From Neoechinorhynchus agilis (lineage: Eukaryota > Acanthocephala), in contig CM121342.1 in assembly GCA_051530055.1 (NCBI GenBank), positions 3,782,001 through 3,846,000 of the forward strand: 64,000 nt of DNA, written 5' to 3'. Below are positions 31,723 to 43,799 of this stretch, in pieces. The notes under the pieces are model-generated. The model was given only the letters and a program-made list of their open reading frames with translations, did no database searches and was not told the DNA's origin. Position 1 is the first letter of the stretch. Every line of letters begins with the position of its first letter. The position numbers were made by a program, and so were the translations under genes.

Positions 31723-32110
31723 ATCGCAAACAATACATTCACTGCTGGGCTAGAATATTCTTCACCAAAGGCGTACCTCAATGTGGTGCTTTTGGTCACG
31801 ACTTTCACAAACTCCACTTGAATTTCTCTAAATATTTCGAAATGATCCCTTAACACTCCCGCAACCACATTTCCTACCGCGATTTTTCAAATGTCTCCAA
31901 TTTCAATCAAATTTGAAATGGGACTTGCACATTTCACTTTCCCTTCAAACGCGATTCCTTTAAAATTTACCTCCTCAAACGACCCCGCTATTTATGAGTC
32001 GCCTTCTCCCAAAATTTTAGAAAAGTTTTATTTTACCTTCCTCCCTGTCTTTTGCAACCTATCCAAATCCCAACTCCATCGCCTTGAAAAATTTTACGGA
32101 TAAACGCCTT
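31722..32110 (+). mobile_element. LINE fragment related to the element at 44050-45650
   Basis: From CAAACAATACATTCACTGC the sequence follows 44812-44882 of the other element. It then skips about 170 bp and continues with the segment matching ACTCCACTTGAATTTCTCTAA near 45060, on to about 32110. It is an internally deleted, noncoding remnant fused to the 14-3-3 pseudogene. The junction shares a few identical bases (AATCGCAAACAATACATTCA) with the complete element, so microhomology at the joint is possible. Confidence 0.75.
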
Positions 32111-32813
32111 ATAAAATTTAACCAAATACCTTTATAAGATTTTCAACAAACAATCAAAACGCCTCTCAACCCTACCGCCAGGGTCCTACTCTTAAACGTG
32201 TTATTATTATTTCCATTAGTCTTTTGGTTGATGAAACTGGCAATTTATGATGAGATGCCCAGGAAAGCGCTGATTTGCACATCGTTATTAACGAAGAAAA
32301 GATTGGCTCTAGAATTAGTGAGCGCGATTGAGATCATGCGGTTAAAGCAGCGGTATGATTCAAGCGAGGGGGAACCGATCGATGATCGTTTACTCGAATT
32401 GATATGGAGGAAACCTGATCAACTATGTGGATGATGCGCTGTTCATGGATGTCCTTATCGCCCACACAAACGCCGTTAAGTGACTATGAGTCTAAGAAAC
32501 ATCCAAAATTAATACTGATTTTTGGACAGAATCCGCGCAACGAACTTGGCGGCATCATTCTTCTCAGCCACATTCAGATCCACGCGAGTTTGTGGCCACG
32601 GTCCGGTGGAACTATCCCCAAGACATTACCAATATTCCGGGCGGTTGGAAATGAATTAGACAATGCGAGGGGGAGAGTCGGCAAAGCAACAGAATGACTC
32701 AACAAAGTGGAACGAACTTTCCACACTTCAATATTGCTTCCTCACACGTCTTTGTAGAAAGATTTTCTTTATCAATATAACAGCCAGTTCTAATGTCAAA
32801 TTAAAAACTTTCT
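32111..32813. other. no gene supported
   Basis: Two overlapping frames of 78 and 90 codons (32198-32434 and 32425-32697) have mixed composition and no recognisable motif, so I do not call them. The region adjoins the 3' end of the LRR gene on the other strand. Confidence 0.35.
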
Positions 32814-34742
32814 CTAGAAATCAAAAGCGATTGCTAAGTTTGTTTCATTAACGTTTATTTGTCCGATCGATTTCATTTTTAAGAACGGATCGTTATATAG
32901 GTGGACGATAGGATTGTTTGACACGTCCAATATTGTCAAGCTTGTTAATTCAGACAAAGCTTTCGAAGGTATCGATCTAAGTCCATTATTTGAAAGGCTA
33001 AGGAAAATTAAGCTAGCCAATCCACGAAAAGAGTCTTCATTGTCGATATAGGTAAGCTTGTTATAACTAAGATCCAACGCGATTAGTTTTCTCAAACGTG
33101 CAAAGGCGCCAGGAAGTATTGTATCCATTTGATTGAATTGAAGACTTAGAAATCTTAGGCCTTCAAGACTGATAAAGTCATAAAAATCAACATGTGAGAT
33201 TTCATTGTGGCTCATATCAATTGATCTGACCAGCGTGTGTCTATCAAAAGTATAGATATCCTTTATAGATTTCAAGCCCCGTGAAGTTGCATCCAATTCA
33301 AAGAAGGTATTATATTCTAAAGAATGCAATGGAAGATTTAAGACTGTGGTAATAGATTTGGGAATGCTTTCAATTCGCCGCGACAAATCCATTATTGCCC
33401 TTGCAGTTCGAATCTTGTCGTAAGTTACAACCGAAATACCGTTTCCGCTAATTGCTACATATCCCACTCGATTTGTGCTATTTTTCTTTATCACCAGTTC
33501 GCCAACATTGTTTTTTGCTATTGACAAATAAGCAACGTGTCGAAGATTCTTAATTAACTCGGGATCGAAAGATTCCAAATTATTTTCAGCCAATGATAAC
33601 ACATTTAGATTGACGTTATTTTTGAAGAGGTTTAGCGGTAGGTCATTGATTCTGTTTCCGCTTAGAATGAGAGATTTTAATTCTCTCAAGTTCCACAATG
33701 CATCTTCATCAATCACTTCGATATCATTGTACGACAAATCAAGTTTCTTAAGACTTTGCCAATGGTATAGATCGTTCGAATGCAACGAGGAAATTTGATT
33801 ACCCTTGAAGTTAAGCGAAATCATGTTTGCACTTGTAAACGAATTACCTTTTAGAACATTTTCTAAATCGGCATCCAATATACCAAAGTGCTGAATATTC
33901 GGTACATTGTTCAATGCACTAGAGTTGGTAAAGCTCGTAGTAGTTCCACCGTGGATCATAAGTTTGTGCAACTTGAGAAAGCTAGAATTTTGCTTGAAAA
34001 AATCGGCTAGATCATCGAAATACGAAAATTCCAAAGATCGTATATTATCCGGTTTAATATAAAATGATTTAAGTCGATTACCATACACGCTTATTTCTTC
34101 AAGCTTTGTTAAACTCAAACCATCACCAAATTTGGCATTCTCAATGAGATTATTGGACACATCGAGAATCTTCAAATTACTCATTTTTGCGATTACTTCA
34201 AAGCTATCGTCCTTCAAACTATTATTGGAAAGGATGAGAGTATGCAATTGCGGCAAATCGGCGTTCATTCCTGAGCCGATGCGGTATATTTCATTGTCCT
34301 TTAAATTGAGTTCCTCGAGATTGTGAAATCCATGAAATGCGTCGTCTTCGATCGTTTTGATCAATCCACCTTCGATGCGAAGCTTTTTGAGATGTTTGAA
34401 CCTTCTCATTGAAGATTTGGTCAGAGTGGACAGTCCATTGTATAGGATTCCTGGCTTATAAACGAACTCTTCATTGTGAGGAATAATAAAAGCTAAATCG
34501 ATTGGAATATCGTTCAATTGTGCACCTTCCACGATAAGACTTTTAGCTTCGGATTTTTCTCTTACATTGGTGATAAGGTCAATTAGCGAGGATCCTATAA
34601 TTTCCTTGCCGCAGTAAATTAAAATTTTATGACTATTGTTTCCATCGAACTCAACACATTGATGTTTCACTTCGTCTCCGCTGACCAATAGCAACAAATA
34701 TGTTACCAATAAGCTCGACAAGAGGGAACGCGTTGGGAGCAT
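32814..34742 (-). CDS. secreted leucine-rich-repeat protein, 642 aa
   Basis: A single exon from the ATG at 34742. Residues 1-22 (SLLVTYLLLLVSG core) form a signal peptide. A short region with two cysteines (QC, YCGKE) follows, as in N-terminal LRR caps. From about residue 105 to the end there are about 18-20 leucine-rich repeats of the LxxLxLxxNxI type, e.g. LEELNLKDNEIYRIG, LKKLDLSYNDIEVIDEDAL, LKSLILSGNRINDLPLNLF and LIALDLSYNKLTYID. A few middle units are irregular. There is no C-terminal cysteine cap, transmembrane helix or GPI signal, so the protein is probably extracellular and soluble, likely a binding or adhesion protein. An intronless gene of this size may mean recent duplication or retroposition. 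Confidence 0.8.
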   Translation of the reverse strand: MLPTRSLLSSLLVTYLLLLVSGDEVKHQCVEFDGNNSHKILIYCGKEIIGSSLIDLITNVREKSEAKSLIVEGAQLNDIPIDLAFIIPHNEEFVYKPGILYNGLSTLTKSSMRRFKHLKKLRIEGGLIKTIEDDAFHGFHNLEELNLKDNEIYRIGSGMNADLPQLHTLILSNNSLKDDSFEVIAKMSNLKILDVSNNLIENAKFGDGLSLTKLEEISVYGNRLKSFYIKPDNIRSLEFSYFDDLADFFKQNSSFLKLHKLMIHGGTTTSFTNSSALNNVPNIQHFGILDADLENVLKGNSFTSANMISLNFKGNQISSLHSNDLYHWQSLKKLDLSYNDIEVIDEDALWNLRELKSLILSGNRINDLPLNLFKNNVNLNVLSLAENNLESFDPELIKNLRHVAYLSIAKNNVGELVIKKNSTNRVGYVAISGNGISVVTYDKIRTARAIMDLSRRIESIPKSITTVLNLPLHSLEYNTFFELDATSRGLKSIKDIYTFDRHTLVRSIDMSHNEISHVDFYDFISLEGLRFLSLQFNQMDTILPGAFARLRKLIALDLSYNKLTYIDNEDSFRGLASLIFLSLSNNGLRSIPSKALSELTSLTILDVSNNPIVHLYNDPFLKMKSIGQINVNETNLAIAFDF

Positions 34743-35653
34743 TTTACTTAGTTGAGAAGAGAACGTCTTAAATCCCTACTACTTATAACAAAAGTTCGAG
34801 GTGAGTAATTCCCCCATAGCAATGCATTACCTTTAAAATTCTAAGAAATACAAGCAACTTTTTATGAAAAACTCCTTAGTAGTCAATGATCCAACAATGT
34901 AAGAAAAATTGTCAAATTCGTTGAAAACGTTGTAAATGGAGGATCTACGCGTGCTCGAGATTCGTATTACACTGTCCATTACGACCTGTCGTTTTATCCT
35001 GCATGACAGGTTGAAGTTTCTGTGCGAATATAACAATTTCCGAAGACAATACGAACGGAGAAACATTCATACACGATCAACTCGTTTAAAAAAAGATACG
35101 TATTGCTAATTTTTCTGTAATATTATTTGCGGTGAGTTTAAAATTGATAAAAACCAATTAAAGTTTGCTTTCCATTGTATGGCTAGCATTTTTGTTTAAT
35201 AGTAAAGTGAAAAAATTAGGCGTTAAAGTGTTTAAAGATAAAGGGATGGTGTTTCTTCAGATAATTCGAAGGTGAGTTCTGCATACCAGCTCGACAAAGT
35301 CTTGAACTGCTCAAAAGGCAGGACGAACTTCCTGCATCTCCGTGCGTCTTTGCAGATTTCTGAAGAAGTCGTCAGACGACGAAAGCTCGAAATCAAGATT
35401 TTCTTTGTCATTACAACAGCCTTCTCCAACGTGTCAATTTAAAAAACTTAAACAGGATGAAATTTTAGGATCTAAATTGCAAAGATATCTCAAATCCGAA
35501 TTAATCGATTATACGATCTAAATGCAAACTTCATCTTGTCATTGCCTTGCATCAGAAAAAATAAGATCAATAATCAATTTATTTGCAATCAGGTGCCGAT
35601 TTCATATTCTTGGTGACTGTAAGATCTAAAAGACTAAGTTAGTGATTTATTGA
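34743..35653. other. intergenic, no gene seen
   Basis: AT-rich, between two divergently oriented genes, and likely to hold both promoters. Short frames on either strand have no family features. Confidence 0.35.
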
Positions 35654-35725
35654 AGACCAAGTAAAGATTTGTCTTCGGAGGGCGATGATCGAAATCACGA
35701 ATATTTAAGACGGAATTTACCAATG

Positions 35726-36706
35726 CTTACTAAATTTGGACATGTAAATGTTTACAAAGAAACAAACCTTTTATTTTTCACCTTCTTGAGTATAAGACGA
35801 TGTGAAATTGAGTTCATTGAGTATCGAAAATCCGAATCTTACGAAATGTATTCGAATCTCTTTCATTGCAAATTGCAGTCATTTTACAAGGACTACGTTA
35901 AAATGATAATGGAGAAATGGAGAACTCATAATTCCGCGGACATTATGTCGGTTAATTATATGATCGTAAGAGGTTTTCATGAACCATTGGAAGCCATCTT
36001 TAAAGAAGCCAAGCATTTGTCCTACTCGGATTTTCCTCAGTTAAATTTCAAAGATCCAACTTTAGCGCTGGACTTTGTTAAGAAACGAGGAGAAGTAATG
36101 AAATTAATAGAGGAAAAACGATGCGACGAAGCCAGAAAGTTGATAAATGAGAGATGGGACAATCTCGTGGAACGGAACGATCAAGTCAAATGTTTTCTTT
36201 GCATTCAAGAATTGTTAGATATGATGACTGAGAATCACGATCCCGTTAAGGCTTTGAAATACGTCGGTGAGAATATTGCTGGTCTCTTGTCCAATTACGA
36301 AGCGAGAAACAAATCGATATTAGAAGTTCTGTCGATGGTATCGATGAAGAAACCCTCTAAATCACCATTCGCTGCTCTGCTTGGTCCGAGAATGAGAAGT
36401 CGAACACCAAAGGAGATAAACTTCCTTCTTATGCAGGAAACCGAACGATTAGCTATCAAAGATTCAACTGGAGAAGATATCGAAGTTGCAACGATCGATG
36501 ATGTCTGTCTAATCGATGCTTACAGGATATCGTTTTCTATGCTATCAATGATTGGATCTTTGGAAAGGGCACAAAGACACGTTCATGTCGACCGGGAAAT
36601 TAATATTTCAGAAGTGTTTCCAATATTTTTCCAAGGCAATATTCCTGTTCGGACGGCGAACGAAATTAAGGAAAGAAGGACTGCTCATCGAGAATCCTAT
36701 TTATGA
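35726..36706 (+). CDS. CTLH/CRA-domain protein (RanBPM/GID-type), about 326 aa
   Basis: The frame is open from 35654. The first in-frame ATG is at 35726, and an upstream exon is possible. An N-terminal helical region (residues 1-115) is unrecognised. Residues about 118-175 match a CTLH motif: KKRGEVMKLIEEKRCDEARK, then FLCIQELLDMM. Residues 176-260 resemble the CRA extension: ALKYVGENIAGLLSNYEARN followed by KSPFAALLGPRMRS. CTLH-CRA modules mediate assembly of the GID/CTLH ubiquitin ligase and of RanBPM complexes. No LisH, SPRY or RING domain is seen in this frame, so the exact member is not assigned. AATAAA lies about 40 bp after the TGA stop. Confidence 0.55.
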   Translation, partial: LTKFGHVNVYKETNLLFFTFLSIRRCEIEFIEYRKSESYEMYSNLFHCKLQSFYKDYVKMIMEKWRTHNSADIMSVNYMIVRGFHEPLEAIFKEAKHLSYSDFPQLNFKDPTLALDFVKKRGEVMKLIEEKRCDEARKLINERWDNLVERNDQVKCFLCIQELLDMMTENHDPVKALKYVGENIAGLLSNYEARNKSILEVLSMVSMKKPSKSPFAALLGPRMRSRTPKEINFLLMQETERLAIKDSTGEDIEVATIDDVCLIDAYRISFSMLSMIGSLERAQRHVHVDREINISEVFPIFFQGNIPVRTANEIKERRTAHRESYL

Positions 36707-37344
36707 AAGTGGTGACCTTTTTCTAGAATTTCGATTTTCTTGAAACAAATAAAGATTCCGAGCTTTGCTTCTTGGTCGAGATGTTTTGAGGTAAAAAATC
36801 GAGAGACAGAACATAGAATTAATGTATTTTTAAATAATTATCTTCGTTATTTTTAAAAATTGAACGAATTATATGGAAACAATCTTCGTAATGGGTTATT
36901 ACTTAAGTGATTTTTTTCTAGATTTATTTTTCAGCATTGTAAATTACATATTTCAAAAGGTACCCTTCAGATGCCTGGACGATGGCTGCCAGGAAGATAG
37001 ACATTTTCGTTCGGACCACCGACAACGGATAATTTGTATTTTGCTATCCAGCTAAAGAAACAGCGGAAGAGAGCCACGAAATTAAAGGTGGACCAATGAG
37101 CATTTTCGGGAAAAACCAAGTGTTCCACTTCGCCGAATAACAGAGAAAATGCCCTTAAAATGAGAAGATAAAATCGAAAATTCAAATCTATTAAACGATG
37201 AGCCGAATGATTTCTTTTATTATCAACGATGGATTTTTGGTGCACAAAAAGTGCCATCGTTGATCGTTGCTTTGAAATTTAGGATAAAATGTCGCCCGTT
37301 GAGTCTCGCAAAATTACAGCTTCATTCGCTCCTAAATTTCTTTT
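36707..37344. other. no gene supported
   Basis: A 96-codon minus-strand frame (36967-37257) has a hydrophobic middle and no recognised family, so I leave it uncalled. The rest is AT-rich. Confidence 0.35.
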
Positions 37345-37590
37345 TTCTGCATTTTATCTTTCATTTTTAAACGCCCTCTGAGCCACAAAAAAGTAGCATC
37401 GATCGTCATTGGGCTTCGACCGTTCGTCGATACTTACTGTTTTCGGAGGAAAGTTCGAGAAAGCTTTGTACCTAGAAAACGGGTTCCTTCCTTTTAGCGT
37501 CTCTTTCCTTCCCTGCAATAAAACTTCTTATTCTGAAACGTCGATGTGGCTTCTGCGTCTCTCTTTCGATGAACGAGATCCAGGAATCCA
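37345..37590 (-). repeat. dispersed repeat R-a, copy 2
   Basis: Inverted partner of 255-480, with the same blocks in reverse order including TTGGGCTTCGACCGTTCGTC and AACGGGTTCCTTCCTTTTAG. It is moderately diverged and noncoding. Confidence 0.6.
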
Positions 37591-39974
37591 GGAATCCACC
37601 GTCCCCGACCAAATAAGTTTTATTTTATCATTTGCGATGGATTTTTTGAAGCATCGCTAATTGAAATTGAAACAATAATGATTAATTTCGTTAAAATAAT
37701 TCTTTATGTAAGATTTAAGAATTAATAATTGATTGAATGCAACTTTATACAAACAAAATTCTGCGTTGTGATTGGTTGTGCTTTAAATATTAATAGAGAA
37801 TCCGTCCTAAAGAATTCTAAAATTAAAATTTAGATTTTTCCTATTCCATTAATTACAAATCAAATCAAAAAAATATTATTAGAAAATAATAACAACAAAT
37901 TTAACATTAAAAACTTTTTCATAATTTAGTGATTTTTTTTGCAATTTAAAGGCGGCAGCAGCGTACAGCCAATAAGATTTCACGAAACTTTAAAGTTCTC
38001 GACTTTTAGTTTAAATGTCCGATTAAGTATGTTTAAAAAGGTCTTATGAAAAATTCTTTGACGTAAACTTGTTTTTGAATTATAATCTTTAATGAATCAG
38101 CGTGATTTTATGTGTTGGAAAAGTATTTTCGAAAAAAATTACGACCTGAACACCATCAAAAAAAGTAAATGCGATCTTCACGAGCTCCGGCGAATGAATG
38201 TATTTCGCTTAACAGCACAAGATTTCCAAGATTAAAATTGTAAAGACGAGCTGTCATTCGACAATCAAATTTCCATTTAAATAGTGCGTAATATAATTTT
38301 ATATTTTAGAAGATCGATTGAAATAATCATTGATGCAAAGAATTTTACTTAGGATTGATGAACAAAGTAAATTGCATAAATTTTGAATAAGAAAAGATGA
38401 GGAAAGAGAAAAATTTAATGCAATTTTTAAAATTACAAAAAAGAGTAGCAAATTTTCAAACTTTCCAATAAAAATCGATATTACTTAGATGTTGCAAAAA
38501 CTTAATAAGCTCGAAATTATCGAGATAAACTGCATCTTTCAACTAAAACAATGATCGTTTTCACTTTTCATGTAACGTTTTACTCTTTTTGTAGATAAGA
38601 ATATCTTTGACGCTGATATTGAAACTGCCGATTATTTAATTCGCTGTCAATCAGCTCAATAATATTCGACACTGATATTGAAACTCTTTGCAAATTATTT
38701 AATTTACTGTCGATCAACTCAATAATCGAAGAGGATATCGATGTTATTGATGCAAATTTGGATATCGAAAGTACGGATCTGCCAAATCCATTTGAGTCAT
38801 ATAAAAACGCGGTCGCGGGCAAGTTCCTCCAATCTTCGAAACGAAAATGCTCCACGGAAGCTGAAATAAACGCTGCTGAAGACTAATATCAGCATTGCAA
38901 CATCAATATAAAACGAAGACGTTTTGGCCTGGAAACATCGCACTGTGAATTCCCTTCGTTCACTTTGAATGAAGTCTTTAATCGAAAATTGATAGCGATT
39001 AAACTCCATAACTTTTCAAAAACCCCTAATCAATTGAGTTTGATGCCTCGGAGTCATCATTTATCGAATTCAAATACTCAAATACGAATCTTCGATCAAT
39101 GGAACAAAGGAATATAATGAAATAATTCAATTAAGGGATAATTGACATAGACGACCTCGAGCAAACGATGAATTTGGATGTAGTTATGTTCCCTTGCAAT
39201 TACAAGTCTCCATTGCCATAAAAACCCGCAAAAATCTCAATATTCACCTTAAATACGAAACAACTCGAATGCGTTTTGATCGACAAAAAAACGACTTATA
39301 CTTACATTCGGTTATTGGGTTTCACAAGATGAAAGTATTTATATTACCGAGCAAAATAGGGATTTTTTTAGTCGACCGTCTTTGAGAGACCGTTAAAACT
39401 AATCGAGATTACCAATAAAAAACAGTCAGTGAAAGGATTAAGTTTATTGAGAAACAGTCGCGATTACCGTAAAACTATTTTAAAATTTGGAAGCGACCTG
39501 AATTAAGTATTAAAAACAAATATCAATTCGATTGTCATTGGTCCGATTTCACTGACTTTTTTAGATTTGGCGTCTTCTTTTCTAGAATGCTACAGGCTGC
39601 GTCGTAGCATCTTTTTCAAGATTATATACTTTCCGATGTGATATTTAAAAAAAAGAGCTGTAAAAAGCCAAACTTTACATAAATAAAGGCAAAATTTAAT
39701 TTGGGATTCAAATGCAAACAGGCCAGCACTTAAAATTAGCACCAATTAAAGTTCTAAAGCGTCCTTGGCGTTTTGTTGGGTTTTTTCTTCCTATAATTAA
39801 AGTTACTCGAAACCCTGCTCTTTTTATAAGAATTATAAAGGTTTTGCGTACTGGTTGGTGATTCCTCTATCATTTGATAAAGTGAATTTCGAAAAGGACA
39901 GAAATTAATGATTCGTTAAAGTGGTTTAAAGTGAAATGGACGAAAAAGTACAAAAAGGAGTTTTCTTACATAAT
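37591..39974. other. long AT-rich stretch, no gene supported
   Basis: About 2.4 kb with no convincing coding region. At about 38610-38735 a two-unit tandem repeat of about 62 bp is visible (TGATATTGAAACT...TCAATAATATTC, then again with changes). A minus-strand frame at 38797-39009 has a hydrophobic stretch but no start context or homology that I can support. Confidence 0.4.
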
Positions 39975-41525
39975 CTACACATCGCGGCCATCATCATTCA
40001 TTGACACTTCGCTGTTGTCATCTTCCACAAACACGGGATCGTCTTTATCATTAAAAAGATCCAGAAGATCATCCACATTCGCTCCTTTGAGTGAAATAAA
40101 ACGAGAATTGGAGGAAATTTGTTGTTTTTCGCATTTTTTAAAAGGAAGTCCTTTTAATTGGTAGGGAGAATCCACGTTCGATTTAAAGTACCAATCAAGA
40201 TGCATAACGGAGCCTTCTGTTTGAGCGACGTTGATTTGCGTTAATGTCCGAACATTCCACTGTTTGATTGTTTGATCATCAGATCCACTCAAAATGACAA
40301 AAGATTCCATTGTTGGTGAAATCGCTTTCACTGCAGAACGATGAGCTTCAATTCGCGATGTAGTTACTTGTCCGTTTGCCGAATCGATGTGAGCGATTTC
40401 CAATGTACCGAGTTGATCGCCGGCTACGATGTAGATAAGTGAACATGAAACGATTCGAATGCATGTGGGACCATTTAAATTAAAGTCGAATGATTGAACA
40501 CAGGATTTAGAGAAAATGTCGTAGATTTGAGTCTTGCGACGTCTGATTTCGTTTTAAAGAATTGCAAACAAATCCTCAGTATTTTGAGATGCTCCTTTAA
40601 TGATTTTTATTTCTAGGAGGGGGGGAACAAAATCCATGAGCAGCAAAACGTCAAATGGTTGAGGATTTTTCCTTAAATAAAAAAGAAATCGAACAATCAA
40701 ACGGATAATGAATTTATAGTGATTGCAACTCTCGTTCTCAAACGAGCAACAACAAAAAATGAACTATGAAACTCTTAAACTGAACGAAAAAAATGAACTC
40801 GACTGTGATTGTAGGTTTCAAAGAAAAAATTTCAACTTTGTGGCACAATTTAAAAAACCCGAAACAAATCCGAGTATTTGAACGACGAAATAGTCCGTCT
40901 GACCGCTTTGAAGCAGAATAACGAACACATCTCCCGATGCATCGATATCACAAATTGAACATTCCCAATCAACGCTTGAAAGAGTCCAGTGTCGTTCGGA
41001 TGTAGAGTTCCTGAGGCACAAAAGAGTATCCCAAACAATGACAATTTGATCATTTTCACCGAAACTGATCAGATATCGACCATTGATTGTAAAGATCACT
41101 TTCTTCACTTGGCAAAAGTGTCCACTAAGGCTGAGTTTATCTTCGTTATTCTTGAATGATTGATTCAGTGAGTATAGATCGATTTTTGAACAAAGTGCGA
41201 GAGCAACAAATACTTCATCGTCACTAACGTCAAAACTTGCGATATTACATTCGACCGGACCGATCGATTCTGTTGGTGATATTTTCTTGAGAGAATCCAA
41301 TTTTGTTCTATAAAGATAGTTTTTAGAACAGAAATATAAAATCCGATCATTTTTCATGCATTTTAACATTGTGACCAAATGATTCGTCGTGGACGGATGT
41401 TCCGAAAATTTCAGGCATTCGTGCCACTTCTTTAGATCATAAGAAACAATTCGATGATCGATCCGATCGATGGAACAAAGAACACAAAAATCCATACACA
41501 TTTTTCGCAAATTGAACGGATCCAT
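39975..41525 (-). CDS. WDR18: WD40 protein, WDR18/IPI3-like
   Basis: Two exons are evident. The first (start at 41525, or at one of the next ATGs 41501 or 41495) runs to about 40880. The second, about 40540-39975, begins near an acceptor upstream of KTQIYDIFSKSC. WD blades include KIDLYSL, LSGHFCQVKKVIFTINGRYL followed by VIVWD, and HRSAVKAISP with ILSGSDDQTIKQWNV. The order of elements, with an N-terminal IVSYDLKKW blade, the GDQLGTLEIAHID strand and a charged C-terminal tail, matches WDR18. That protein is the WD subunit of the Rix1/PELP1-TEX10-WDR18 complex in pre-60S ribosome processing. The tail is rich in Asp and Asn. Its neighbour PPAN is also a pre-60S factor. Exact intron ends are not resolved, and other WD40 families remain possible. 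Confidence 0.5.
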
Positions 41526-41847
41526 TTGTAGTGCCAATGATGAATTTATCTTCGAAAAAATTAAGAGGGAAATGGAACCAATCGATTAGTTATTAAAATA
41601 GAACTTTAATTTAAAACTAATCGCTAAAGAAAAAGAATTTGATTTTTTAAAGCACAACTTTAATCGAGAAACTAAAACATAAAGAATAAAAGCTGAAATG
41701 CAATTTCTTCCATTTGATTTCACTACCAAGAAATACGCGATTAAATCGATTAAAGAATCGGCGATGATTGTGACCGATCTTCCCAGAAAAAACGGAAGAA
41801 AAACTGAGGTCTGATGATCTCATTGGCGAAACGAAGTTCGAAACGTC

Positions 41848-41890
41848 TTTAATAATCATTTACCGCGGGTGTAGAACTAAACAATAATTC
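41848..41890. mobile_element. diverged remnant of the foldback element
   Basis: The segment AATCATTTACCGCGGGTGTA followed by AACAATAATTCT aligns with the right arm of the foldback element at 47131-47316. The left arm is not clear. It lies between the WDR18-like gene and PPAN. Confidence 0.4.
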
Positions 41891-42742
41891 TAATCTTTAA
41901 ATTAATTTTTCTTTGGAATTTTATCCGGATATTTCTCTATTCTTCGTGGAGATCATGGACGTTTTTCTCATTTTTAACGATCGCTCGAATTAAACAAAAC
42001 TTCAAGATATGAAGATTCTTAAGAAACGTCTTGTAGCTCACAAACGACTCATTTATCGTCCATGGCGACTACGTGAGTTCTTTTTCTAAAAAAGGTTTTC
42101 TGACGCTTTTTTTGGGTTCAAAGTTGGCATAAGTCCATTTCGGTACGCGTTCAAAACAGTTCCACACATCGTCCTGACATTGCCGATCGCTGTTGCAGGT
42201 CAGTTTTCTTTTTGAGAAGATCGTGAGTTTATTGAACGTTTTAGTGCTCGCCAAAGCTTTCTACCAACTTAAAGAAGACGAAGCGAACAATTATTATGCC
42301 GCTAACCTTTATCGAAAACGCTATACTGGTAAATTATGGATTTTTATGGGTTTTTTTACTTAGTCGACCTTTTTGCAGTTATCAGAGAAGAAGAAGTTCC
42401 TGATTATCTCAAAATTTATTGCAACTGAGCTAAAGAAAATAGACGAGTGCTTTAGTTTATCCTGCGTAATGGCTCATCATCTCCATTCGGATTACTCGCT
42501 CATTCCGTATTATTTTTCCTGATCAAAATCATTTTGATCGAATCCTTTAGAACGATAATTTATAGCAAATTTAACGTTGATGCGAACCTTTGTCGCCTTT
42601 TTTAAGCTGCAAAGAAACTCTAAAAGCTCATCAAAGCTCGTTGGTACTTTTTTGAAAAAGATCTAAAGGCCATCGCAAATCGTTTCCGCACTTTACACGA
42701 TAAAAGATCCGAATCTGCAGATCGAAACTTCTATTGTTTGAG
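41891..42742. other. PPAN upstream region, no gene supported
   Basis: A 61-codon minus-strand frame (42069-42254) has three cysteines but no family that I recognise. Otherwise no feature is seen. Confidence 0.35.
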
Positions 42743-43769
42743 ATGGCAAAGTTCCAAAGAAGAAAATCGAGTAAAGCTCGAAAACTTCATAGGACAAAAA
42801 CATCTCTGAAACCAGCAAAGGACCGATTTTATGAACCCGAAGAAATAAAACGAGCTCCACATACATTTGTATATAGCAAAAGTGTTGGCCTTAATCTTCG
42901 CCGATTAACTCGACAAATAAGACAAGTTCTACAGCCCTACACAGCCACACGACTTCGTGAATCTCGTCGAAATACAATCGACGACTTTCTTGCGATTGCC
43001 GGGATATTTCACGTGTCTCATATTTGGACGATTACTCGACGAACCAGCAACCCAATATTTCAATTGGTCACAGTTCCCAAAGGACCCACTTTAACGTTTA
43101 AAATTGAACGATTCACTCTCGTCTCTGAAGTAATTTCTTCTCTAAGACAGAAGGACATTAATCAACAGCTCTTTACAACGCCACCTCTACTAATTCTCAG
43201 CGGATTTCGTGGATCAGAAGATTTAAAACAAATACAAATGGTCGCTAAAGTGTTCCAACGGTCGTTTCCGCCAATAAATATCCAAAAAATCGCGTTTAAC
43301 GAACTTAAGCGATGTGTCGTTGTGAGTTATCAAGGAAATGACCGATTCGAAATGCGACATTAGTAAGTTGAGATTCAAGCGTATTAACGTTATTTTAATG
43401 ATTTTCCTTTTATATTTTAGTTCAATCAATCGATCGATATCACATGGTTGTAATCGAATTTCTAAGAAATTGATTGACAATAAAGCATTGCCCGATCTTT
43501 CAAAGTTTGAAACTTTAGAGGATGCTTTGCGGACAGAAGGAGGTTTGGGTTCGGAGAGTGACGAAGATGATGGAAAATGCATAATAAAAGAAGGAAATGT
43601 TCAAATAAAGCTCAGTGAGTTGGGACCAAGACTCACATTCAATTTGATTGAAATTTTGGAAGGAGTTTGTACGGGTAATATGTTGTATCCTCATTTTGAA
43701 AAGAGGGAAATAAGACGGAAAAAGAAGAAACGTTCAAAGCCAGAAAAGAATGAGGACGAAAAAGAATAA
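42743..43769 (+). CDS. PPAN: Peter Pan / SSF1 ribosome biogenesis factor (Brix domain)
   Basis: PPAN/Ssf1 acts in the nucleolus in maturation of the large ribosomal subunit. Exon 1 is 42743-43362 and exon 2 is 43421-43769, separated by a 58-nt intron (GTAAGT...TTTTAG) whose removal restores EMRHYSINRSISHGCNRISK, the expected Brix sequence. Family motifs are HTFVYSKSVGLNLRRLTRQI, RESRRNTIDDFLAIAG, VPKGPTLTFKIERFTLVSEV and PPLLILSGF. The C-terminal half has LSELGPRLTFNLIEILEGV and a basic tail. The start ATG at 42743 gives the usual short basic N-terminus. The length, about 322 aa, is at the compact end of the family because the charged C-terminal tail is short. Confidence 0.92.
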
Positions 43770-43799
43770 ATTTCTTGAAGTAATTGTATCTTTTTTTAT

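Noticed and set aside
36967-37257. 96-codon minus-strand frame
   Set aside because: No family features, and it is adjacent to a dispersed repeat.
42069-42254. Cysteine-containing 61-codon minus-strand frame upstream of PPAN
   Set aside because: It lacks a recognisable cysteine pattern and lies in presumed promoter DNA.
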